A stretch of DNA of 7,515 bases from Verrucomicrobia bacterium UBA4286 (GTDB taxonomy: Bacteria; Verrucomicrobiota; Kiritimatiellia; RFP12; UBA1067), in the NCBI GenBank assembly GCA_002395905.1, contig DGVK01000002.1, forward strand, positions 1 through 7,515, given 5' to 3'. The translations under genes were made by a program, and so were the position numbers. Shown here in pieces: positions 1 to 6,265 of this stretch; position 1 is the stretch's first letter; every line of letters begins with the position of its first letter. Below the pieces are notes generated by a model that saw only the letters and a program-made list of their open reading frames with translations, was not told the DNA's origin and did not search any database.

Positions 1-3
1 GCG

Positions 4-50
4 AAAAATCCGGGATAAGGGTGCGGCAATCTACGGCGGCGGTTCCCGGA
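4..50 (-). terminator. Possible intrinsic terminator after prmA
   Basis: On the minus strand, just after the prmA stop codon, TCCGGGA (50-44) pairs perfectly with TCCCGGA (15-9) and is followed at once by five T's (8-4). A G+C-rich stem followed by a T-run is the classic Rho-independent terminator layout, and it sits where the gene run should end. Against it, the stem is only 7 bp and the loop is 28 bases with no clear inner stem, so it would be weak. The window ends right after it, so the next gene cannot be seen. Confidence 0.4.
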
Positions 51-54
51 AAGG

Positions 55-951
55 TTAGCGGGCGAGCAGCCCGGTTGTCCACTCTCCGAGCGTTCGGCGC
101 GACACTTCGTGCAGTCCGCGCGACAGGAACGCCGCAAGGACTTCAGGATAAAGCGTGTTCAGAATCCCCGAAACGACAAGTCTGCGCCCCACCGCGCCGA
201 CTATTTCATCGGCATAGCGTATGAGCAGCGGCCCGAGTATGTTCGCCGCGACAAGATCGCAGCGCGTCCCAGTCGGAAGCGACCCTGGACCTTCGCGCAC
301 CGGATCGCCGTTCTCGTCAGTCCGCGCGCCGCCGAGCGCATGGCGGAAGAACTTCGCCTCCACACCGTTCGCGGCGGCGTTCTCAGTCGAGGCCTGGACC
401 GCGTCTGCATCGACGTCAAAACCTGCGACAGGCGAGAAACCGAGCTTCGCCGCCGCTATGGAAAGGATTCCGCTGCCGCACCCCATGTCGAGGAAGCTGC
501 CGCCTTCGCGCGACAGCTCGTCGATGTATTCAAGACATGCACGCGTGGTCTCGTGCTTCCCGGTTCCGAACGAAAGCCCTGGATCGAGCGTCACTACGAC
601 CCCCTCCGCAGGCATTGGTTCCCACGGCGGACGCACAACAAGCCGCGAGCCGATGCGCTCGGTGGTGAAATGGCGGCGGTAGGACAGCTTCCAGTCCTCG
701 TCGGGGATTGTTCCAACCTCGATCGCCGCCTCCGCACCTACTATCGCCAGCGCGTCTGACAGCCGCCGCTTCGCTTCCGCAATGTCGTCCGCGACAGTCT
801 TCGGCGGTTCAGGATCGGGGAAATATATCTGAACCTGGGTGAGGCTCTCCTCCACGTCGCGATAAGACGACAAAACAAAATCCCCCCCGTCGAACACCTC
901 GAAGAGGGGATTTACAAAACGCTCCGCAATGGAGCAGTATACCTTGTTCAC
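55..951 (-). CDS. prmA: Ribosomal protein L11 methyltransferase PrmA
   Basis: A cytoplasmic, SAM-dependent methyltransferase that methylates lysine side chains and the N-terminus of ribosomal protein L11. The 298 residues are close to the family's usual length (about 290-300). Residues 1-80 form the small N-terminal substrate-recognition region. They are followed by the family signature around D123-PGLSFGTGKHETTR (123-137), SAM motif I LDMGCGSGILSIAAAKLG (154-171), the acidic end of the next strand GFDVD (177-181), DLVAANIL (232-239) and SGIL (261-264). The start is GTG at 951-949; it overlaps the stop of the upstream small gene as GTGA and is preceded by AGAAGG seven bases upstream, so translation is probably coupled. 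A hydrophilic stretch at about 207-230, rich in Gly, Pro and Asp/Glu, looks like an insertion between the SAM-site strands. The family call is firm; E. coli lacking PrmA is viable, so the gene need not be essential here. Confidence 0.96.
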   Translation of the reverse strand: MNKVYCSIAERFVNPLFEVFDGGDFVLSSYRDVEESLTQVQIYFPDPEPPKTVADDIAEAKRRLSDALAIVGAEAAIEVGTIPDEDWKLSYRRHFTTERIGSRLVVRPPWEPMPAEGVVVTLDPGLSFGTGKHETTRACLEYIDELSREGGSFLDMGCGSGILSIAAAKLGFSPVAGFDVDADAVQASTENAAANGVEAKFFRHALGGARTDENGDPVREGPGSLPTGTRCDLVAANILGPLLIRYADEIVGAVGRRLVVSGILNTLYPEVLAAFLSRGLHEVSRRTLGEWTTGLLAR

Positions 952-1163
952 TTCGCCGCCTTCTTGGCGACAAGCTTCTTGACCAGCGTCGGACGCTGAA
1001 CCATGACGCGCACGGCCTCGTCGCCCATGAGTTTGACCTCTTCCTCAGCCATGCCGAACTTGACGAGACGACGACGCTGTGCGGCGTTCTTGCGCGCCTT
1101 GCCGGCGGGTGTCTTGCACGGACGAACGTGCGATTCCTTGCGAAGTGTACGACCTGTACCCAT
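948..1163 (-). CDS. Small, very basic protein of unknown function, coupled to prmA
   Basis: A 71-residue protein that I cannot assign to a named family. It has 11 Lys and 9 Arg against 6 Asp/Glu, a net charge near +14. The N-terminal half is Arg/Lys/Pro-rich with a single Cys (C16) and an RRR cluster at 30-32. An acidic, probably helical middle (MAEEEVKLMGDEAV, 38-51) follows, and the tail is lysine-rich (VKKLVAKKAAK, 61-71). There is no signal peptide or membrane segment. The composition resembles small ribosomal or nucleic-acid-binding proteins. It is likely real: AGAGG lies six bases before the ATG, a good promoter lies upstream, and its TGA overlaps the GTG start of prmA (GTGA). Coupling to the L11 methyltransferase suggests a ribosome- or RNA-linked role, but that is inference. 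Confidence 0.8.
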   Translation of the reverse strand: MGTGRTLRKESHVRPCKTPAGKARKNAAQRRRLVKFGMAEEEVKLMGDEAVRVMVQRPTLVKKLVAKKAAK

Positions 1164-1169
1164 TTTTAA

Positions 1170-1175
1170 CCTCTT
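1170..1175 (-). promoter_or_regulatory. Ribosome binding site of the small basic gene
   Basis: AAGAGG on the minus strand lies six bases before the ATG at 1163, at the end of a purine-only run (1184-1170). It supports this start and supports the small gene as a translated unit in the 21-base gap after the rhamnosidase stop. Confidence 0.65.
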
Positions 1176-1184
1176 CTTTCTTCC

Positions 1185-3674
1185 TTAGGGAAAATTGTGG
1201 CGCGTATTATACCTAATCCGTCCGCAGAATGCAAGTGGAAATGTGGTGTCGACGGCGTTTCGTCCCGGGTGCAGAGGAATATCGGCTCCGTTCCACCGGA
1301 ATATGCCTGAGAGACCTTCCGGCAATTCGACAGTTCCCGACACAGCACCGCCCTTGAAGACGAGATCCAGCAAAACACGTCCCTTCGGCGTCGGCGTCGC
1401 GCTGCGGATGCGCTTCAGATGCGCGGGCTGCGGCTCTACAAGGACCTTTTCGTAGAACGGCGCGGCGCTCTTCACGCCGGCGACGCCCGTGTGGAGATGC
1501 CAGAGCGGATGCGATCCCCAGCCGTGGCAGTCGCTGCGCGAATTGATCTCGGGCGTCTCAAGAATGGTGGAAAGATTCCACCCGATGCAGTCGCGCCAGA
1601 AGCCGAGATTGCCGAAAAACAGGTCGGCGCGGTGAAACTTGAAATACGTCGCGAAGAGATAGTGCTTGTAGTAGATGGTGCCGCGCACGAGGGACGGCGT
1701 CTCCACGAGCGCCTTGAAGCAGCGCTCCGCGTCTTCTCCCGTAACGACATCGGCAAGGAGGGCGAGGCACTGCGAATGCTCGCTGAATTCCGTCTTGGCA
1801 GTGTTGGACGCGAAAAGAGCCTTGTCTTCGCACCAGAACTTCCGGCGGATCGCCGCCTTGAGGCGTTCCGCCCGCGCGCGCCAGTGCGCCGCGAGCGTGA
1901 CATCGCCCATGGCCTCCTCGGTGATCGCGGCCGAGAGGATCGCGTGGAGATACTGGAGATTCAGTTCGGCGTTCGGCCTTTCCGAGTCGCCGTCCGGCGG
2001 GACGCCGTAGTTCCACGGCTTCGCGGCCCAGTCCACGAAGTTCCACCCGGGCGTCTTGCCGAGAAGTCCGTCCCCGTCAAGGAAATCCTCCATGCCCATG
2101 AGCGTGTGGTTGAGGCCGGGCAGCCGCGCCTTGAGCCAGTCGCGGTTCGTGTGGTTCCAGGCGTAGTCGCCGAACATCATCGCTTCGCAGCATGTGAAGC
2201 CCAGCGCGTCCTGAGTGCCGCGCGTCGGACAGTTCATCGGAATCATCCCGTTTTCGCGCCGGTCGGTGTCGTAGAGGTTGATGGCGTTGCGCACCATGCG
2301 GTCCTCGGTGTCGAAAAGCCCCGATACGAGATACTGCACGCGGCTGTCGCCGGGATACATCTGCTGTTCGTAATAGGGGCAGTCGAAGAACATCTCGTGC
2401 ATGCACATCTGGAGAGAACGCGCGCAGACCGGCTGCATCTTCATCACGAACGGATCGTCGCATTCGAACGACGCGGCCATTTCCACCGGATAGCGCGTCT
2501 CTACCAGCTCTACCCTGCCGATCGCGAGCGGCGCGTCCGCCGTCTCGACCGTCAGGCGGCACCACCTGCCGCACCGCCACCACGGCGTCGTGAAGCACGC
2601 CCCGTCGCGTCCGTCGGGAAGGAACGTGTCGCCGAACGGTTTTGCCATGTCCAGCCCTTCGCCGTATGCGGCGCGGTCACCCTTCCTGCCGTCCGGCCCC
2701 GTAAGACATTCGGCCCAGTCCCAACGGACCTTCGCGCCCTTGCCGCCGGACGTCTCAAGGCGCGGATATGCGCAGTAATAGTCACCGAGATCCCACCACG
2801 CCACGGCCTTCGTGTTCGCCGGCACGACCGCGCCCGGGGCAAGCACGTCGAAACCGCGCTTCACCGAGCCCGGCGTCTTCGCCTCGCGCATCATGTCCTT
2901 GAGCGGCGACGGGAAGAGCTTCCAGCCCTGCACGACGAGCCCGGCCCACGTGTCGACCGGGCCGCGCACAACAACGGCGTCCCGCCATGCGCCTTCGCCT
3001 GGCGTCTCGTCGAGAAGCCCCGTCCCGCGAACCTCGCACTGCGAGCCTACGCCGAACGCACCGGACTTCCCCTTGTGCGTCATGCGCGTTCCCGACAGCG
3101 TCGCGACCTGCCATGCCGCCTTGCCGGTCGTAAGCTGCCTGTCGTACGCGCCGTACGCCTTGAGGATGAATCCGCCGCGTATCGAGACCTGCGCGAGCGG
3201 CGCGTGCTCGCCGACCTGCCAGCAGACGGCCTCCAGGCGGTGCGCCCCCGGTTCAAGCCCCGTCACGCGATAGCTCTGATAGTGCCATCGTTTCGGCAGC
3301 CCGCGCATGGGGCCGCGTGCGATCTCTTCTCCATCCAAAAGCAGCACAAACCTTTCGTCGGCCGATACGTCGAGCTCCAGCGCCTCCGCCGTGACCGTGA
3401 AGTCGCGGCGAAAGCGGAAGAACGCCTGCGGCATACGCGCCAGAACCTCCGGGGTCGTGCGTGTCTTGCTGAACACCGCGCCGCCCCATCTGTCGCACCC
3501 CTCCGCCCATATCCAAGAGGCCTCGTCTATCGGCTGCTGGACGCGTATATTCGTATCGCCGCGCGAATGCCGCTCGGCGCGAAACACCCTATCGACCGTC
3601 GCCGCACAGAGAGGCAGCGCCGCCGCGCAGAGCGCCGCGCAGATCCATTTCACTTTTCCCGTGCTCATTACCAT
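1185..3674 (-). CDS. Secreted GH78-type alpha-L-rhamnosidase-like glycoside hydrolase
   Basis: Probably removes terminal alpha-L-rhamnose from plant or microbial glycans outside the cytoplasm, acting by inversion as in GH78. Residues 1-24 form a signal peptide (Lys near the start, hydrophobic core, cut near CAA). Residues about 50-170 resemble the GH78 N-terminal beta-sandwich (ASWIWAE, RFRRDFTV, SADERFVLLLDGEEIARGP). Further beta domains run to about 400, an (alpha/alpha)6 catalytic domain covers about 405-740, and a C-terminal beta domain follows. D431-CPYYE436-QQMYPGD443 keeps the spacing of Asp567, Glu572 and Asp579 of Bacillus RhaB, so E436 is the likely general acid. TPGWNFVDW (541-549) and SDCHGWGSHP (714-723) are also typical; E706 or E709 may be the base. 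There are 24 cysteines, many for a secreted enzyme. The last ~18 residues are encoded by promoter-bearing DNA. The start is ambiguous: an ATG six bases further in (3668) forms TAATG with the previous stop and is equally good. Exact substrate is unproven. Confidence 0.88.
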   Translation of the reverse strand: MVMSTGKVKWICAALCAAALPLCAATVDRVFRAERHSRGDTNIRVQQPIDEASWIWAEGCDRWGGAVFSKTRTTPEVLARMPQAFFRFRRDFTVTAEALELDVSADERFVLLLDGEEIARGPMRGLPKRWHYQSYRVTGLEPGAHRLEAVCWQVGEHAPLAQVSIRGGFILKAYGAYDRQLTTGKAAWQVATLSGTRMTHKGKSGAFGVGSQCEVRGTGLLDETPGEGAWRDAVVVRGPVDTWAGLVVQGWKLFPSPLKDMMREAKTPGSVKRGFDVLAPGAVVPANTKAVAWWDLGDYYCAYPRLETSGGKGAKVRWDWAECLTGPDGRKGDRAAYGEGLDMAKPFGDTFLPDGRDGACFTTPWWRCGRWCRLTVETADAPLAIGRVELVETRYPVEMAASFECDDPFVMKMQPVCARSLQMCMHEMFFDCPYYEQQMYPGDSRVQYLVSGLFDTEDRMVRNAINLYDTDRRENGMIPMNCPTRGTQDALGFTCCEAMMFGDYAWNHTNRDWLKARLPGLNHTLMGMEDFLDGDGLLGKTPGWNFVDWAAKPWNYGVPPDGDSERPNAELNLQYLHAILSAAITEEAMGDVTLAAHWRARAERLKAAIRRKFWCEDKALFASNTAKTEFSEHSQCLALLADVVTGEDAERCFKALVETPSLVRGTIYYKHYLFATYFKFHRADLFFGNLGFWRDCIGWNLSTILETPEINSRSDCHGWGSHPLWHLHTGVAGVKSAAPFYEKVLVEPQPAHLKRIRSATPTPKGRVLLDLVFKGGAVSGTVELPEGLSGIFRWNGADIPLHPGRNAVDTTFPLAFCGRIRYNTRHNFP
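1206..1234 (-). promoter_or_regulatory. Sigma70-type promoter for the small basic gene and prmA
   Basis: The minus strand reads TTGCAT (1234-1229), a 17-base spacer, then a perfect TATAAT (1211-1206). Transcription would begin near 1199, giving a leader of about 36 bases before the ATG at 1163. The -10 box and spacing are ideal; the -35 box matches TTGACA only in TTG. It lies within the last codons of the rhamnosidase gene, in a patch more AT-rich than its surroundings. Its position explains how prmA could be expressed apart from the glycosidase genes. Confidence 0.7.
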
Positions 3675-6265
3675 ATTATCAACAGCAAGCCTTTGCGCCG
3701 ATAGACATATACGCCGTCTTTGGCATACTTGACCTTCCAGTCGGAGGACGGAAGACCGTGCACCTCCTTGAACTCGCCGGTGACTCCTTTCGGAGCATCG
3801 ACGATTTTGTAGCGCTTGCTGTCGTCGAACGTGAAAGTATCGGCGATATTCAGCGTCAGCCCGGAGATATCCTGATTTTCGCCGAACATCACACCCGTCT
3901 CGTCACCAGCGATTTCCAGCGTGCCGGAAATGCTCTTTGGCGCTTCAAGGAAGCGGATCGTACCGCCGATAGACGGCGCAAACGTTCCGTCGAACGTGGC
4001 GGCCGTGGCGTACCGGACAGTACCGTCGCCGCTCACGCCGCCGAGCGTCGCCTCCGTGGCCCTTGCCGCGCCGCCACCCTGGCCGTAGGTCCAGAGAGCG
4101 AGGATGCCGCCGTCCTTGAGGACAATGTCCGTTCCCTTGGGCAGGAGGTTGTCGCCGGAGCGCTGCTGGAGTTCGATCGAGTCAATGGTCGTCGGACCGT
4201 TGTAGAATTGGGCCGTCATGAGGCAGACGGCCGTTCCGGCAGAGCCGCGCACCATGAGGCCGCCGTCCGTTTCGTCCTCCGCGACGCCGCTCACGAGCGG
4301 ACGGTATATATAGATGTTGCTCCCGGCGGGAACGTCGAAGCCGGCGCCGCCGGGGCCGACGGCGAAGGTGATGCCATCCCATGCGGCGTCGAGGCCTTTG
4401 GCGCAGAAACTGTTGTCGACCGTCGTCTGGAGATAGCCGCCGTCGAAGAGGAAGGTCGCCTCGGGGCGTTTGTTGAAGTCAAGCGAGAGTTGCGAGCAGC
4501 GAAGCAGGCCGTTGGTCGCAAGACGCACCACAGTCGCGTTGTCGCCCACAGTCTGCACCACGCGGAATTTTCCATCACCGCAGTCTATTACGCCTCCATC
4601 GCGGATCGTGGTGAGGCCGTAGGAGTTGAGGGCGTTGAGGTATTCGCCGCCACCGGTTTCGATCCTGCCGCCGCAGACATCGACGCGGCCGCGGCCGTCA
4701 ACCTGGAAATACCGGCCCTTCGCGGTTGCGTTCGTGGCGATGGCGAGCGTCCCGCCGGAGACCGTGAGAACCCCGCAGACACCGTCGTCCGCCGTCACGC
4801 CGGTTCCGTTCACCCAGACCGGCGCATTTGCGCCGGTGACGCCGCTTGTCGGCGCGCACGCGAGTGTAGTGCCGCTCTTGATTTCGGTGTTGCCCTCGAC
4901 CGTGAGGCGGCCGACGTTGTTGGTGCTCCCTTCGCCGGGGTCGAGGACAACGAGGCCACCCTTCCAGCCGCTGCCGCCGATGGGCGTCCACTGCCACGTT
5001 GAAACCATGCGTGTTTTCGTGGGCAGAGCTCCGGGTTCGTGTTCGCCGTTGATTTCGCCGTGGATGGTCAGCGTCTTGCCGGCCTTGGCGATGACGTTGA
5101 AGGTGCAGTTCGACGAAACGAGGACGTTGCGGTTCGCGTGGAGTTCGAGGTTGTTGGGTTCGCCGAAGAGAGCCGTGCTAGAGCCTCGGACGAAGATGTT
5201 ATCGCACGGCGTTTCCGGGACGGCACCAAAGGCGCGCTCGCGCTCCGGCGCAAAAAGCATGCCTTCGTTTGAATCGAGATACAGGCCGCCGTTGAAGAAA
5301 TTCTGTGAGTCGAGATAGACGAGGCCTTTCCCTTCCAGATGCAGGCCTCCGTCGGCAGCCGCGCCGGAGCGCAGCGGCGCCCGGAGGCGCAGACTCTTTG
5401 TCGTCGCGTTGCGGATGGTGGCGCCATTTTCGCCAATGGTGATCGGCGTGTTCGCCCAATTCGCCTCCACGTTGGCTTGCGAGGATTCCTCCGAACCCTG
5501 TACATAGTTCGGGAAAATCAGCGCGGCGGTGCGGTTGTTCTCGACGATGCCGCCGTTGATTTCCAAGAACCCGTATTTGGCGCCATCGAGGACGGGCCCC
5601 TTCTTCGTTTTATCGCCCCGCAGGTCGAGAATGCCGCCATCGACGATGCGCAGCCCGTACTTGTTCGCGTTCGCCGCAGTGCTGTTCTGATGGACGCGCA
5701 TGGTGCCGATTTTGAGGTGGCCGCCCTCGCCAATCGTCATGATGCCGCCGGACGAGTTCTGTCCGGAAAAGCCGTTGAGAAGCTCGTTCTTGAGCGCGGT
5801 GGCATCGACGGTGGCGTTGGAAATGACGGTCTCCGTGGCGAAGAAGCCCGCGTATCCGTTGTCCGAGGACATCGTGAACGTGGCGCCGCCGCGAAATTCG
5901 GTCTTCGATCCGGATCCGCGGAAATCCACGTTCGCCTCGGTCGTGGCGATGCCAGTGCCTGTGCCGCCGGAAACGGTCGTCGCGCCGCCGTCGAAGACGA
6001 GTGTGCCGGCGCTCTGGCCGATGCGCTTGAAGGTGTTGTTTCCCTTGAGTACGAGCGTTCCGTCGCCCGCCTTGTTGAAGCGGGTGGAGGTGTCGTCGCC
6101 GGTCGAAGTCACGTTCCCCGTGACTATCAACGTGTCGCCGGCGGCGACGGTGACGGGGCCGTTCGGATTGTCAAGCGAAGCAACTGTCGTTTCTGTCGCC
6201 ATGGCGACAGGCGCCAACATGCCGATCGCAACCGACGCCGTGCAGATTATCAGTGGTTTTCTCAT
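3668..6265 (-). CDS. Secreted PATR-repeat (autotransporter-passenger-like) beta-solenoid protein without a barrel
   Basis: An 865-residue exported protein with signal peptide 1-23 (RK, hydrophobic stretch, cut after AMA). The body is rich in Gly, Thr, Asn and Val, as in right-handed beta-helices. KAGDGTLVLKGNNTF (65-79) is a textbook autotransporter-associated beta-strand (PATR) repeat. Degenerate copies occur near 309-333 (GKGLVYLDSQNFFNGGLYLDS) and 668-695 (GLMVRGSAG...FYNGPTTI); many GG-turn rungs (GGIV, GGTLAI, GGRIETGGG, GGVIDCGDG) lie between. No C-terminal outer-membrane barrel, PEP-CTERM or LPXTG signal is present. Instead it ends in a compact segment (RYKIVDAPKGVTGEF...SSDWKVKYAKDGVYVY, 818-855) plus the tail RRKGLLLIIW. 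AAGGAG seven bases upstream fixes the start, and its ATG overlaps the previous stop (ATGA). A role as a surface adhesin or glycan-binding scaffold for the neighbouring enzymes is inference; no catalytic motif was recognised. Confidence 0.85.
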   Translation of the reverse strand: MRKPLIICTASVAIGMLAPVAMATETTVASLDNPNGPVTVAAGDTLIVTGNVTSTGDDTSTRFNKAGDGTLVLKGNNTFKRIGQSAGTLVFDGGATTVSGGTGTGIATTEANVDFRGSGSKTEFRGGATFTMSSDNGYAGFFATETVISNATVDATALKNELLNGFSGQNSSGGIMTIGEGGHLKIGTMRVHQNSTAANANKYGLRIVDGGILDLRGDKTKKGPVLDGAKYGFLEINGGIVENNRTAALIFPNYVQGSEESSQANVEANWANTPITIGENGATIRNATTKSLRLRAPLRSGAAADGGLHLEGKGLVYLDSQNFFNGGLYLDSNEGMLFAPERERAFGAVPETPCDNIFVRGSSTALFGEPNNLELHANRNVLVSSNCTFNVIAKAGKTLTIHGEINGEHEPGALPTKTRMVSTWQWTPIGGSGWKGGLVVLDPGEGSTNNVGRLTVEGNTEIKSGTTLACAPTSGVTGANAPVWVNGTGVTADDGVCGVLTVSGGTLAIATNATAKGRYFQVDGRGRVDVCGGRIETGGGEYLNALNSYGLTTIRDGGVIDCGDGKFRVVQTVGDNATVVRLATNGLLRCSQLSLDFNKRPEATFLFDGGYLQTTVDNSFCAKGLDAAWDGITFAVGPGGAGFDVPAGSNIYIYRPLVSGVAEDETDGGLMVRGSAGTAVCLMTAQFYNGPTTIDSIELQQRSGDNLLPKGTDIVLKDGGILALWTYGQGGGAARATEATLGGVSGDGTVRYATAATFDGTFAPSIGGTIRFLEAPKSISGTLEIAGDETGVMFGENQDISGLTLNIADTFTFDDSKRYKIVDAPKGVTGEFKEVHGLPSSDWKVKYAKDGVYVYRRKGLLLIIW

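Noticed and set aside
109..759. Open frame of 216 codons on the plus strand opposite prmA
   Set aside because: It lies entirely antisense to conserved PrmA motifs and its product is Arg-rich with no family features.
1166..1378. A 70-codon minus-strand frame overlapping the 3' end of the rhamnosidase gene
   Set aside because: It overlaps in another frame a region already coding for the GH78 C-terminal domain and reads through the promoter; the product shows no domain.
1419..3704. Open frame of 761 codons on the plus strand opposite the rhamnosidase gene
   Set aside because: Its product is rich in Arg, Ala, Val and His with no recognisable domain, while the opposite strand encodes a clear GH78 protein with catalytic motifs. 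Long antisense frames are expected in GC-rich DNA with strong third-position bias.
3758..5002. Open frame of 414 codons on the plus strand opposite the PATR-repeat gene
   Set aside because: No signal, domain or RBS support; its Ala/Arg/Glu/Val-rich product mirrors the Gly/Thr/Asn-rich solenoid coding on the other strand.
3668..6265. Classical autotransporter (type Va) with a C-terminal barrel
   Set aside because: There are no alternating amphipathic strands ending in Phe or Trp over the last ~280 residues; the repeats continue to about residue 810 and only a short strand module follows.
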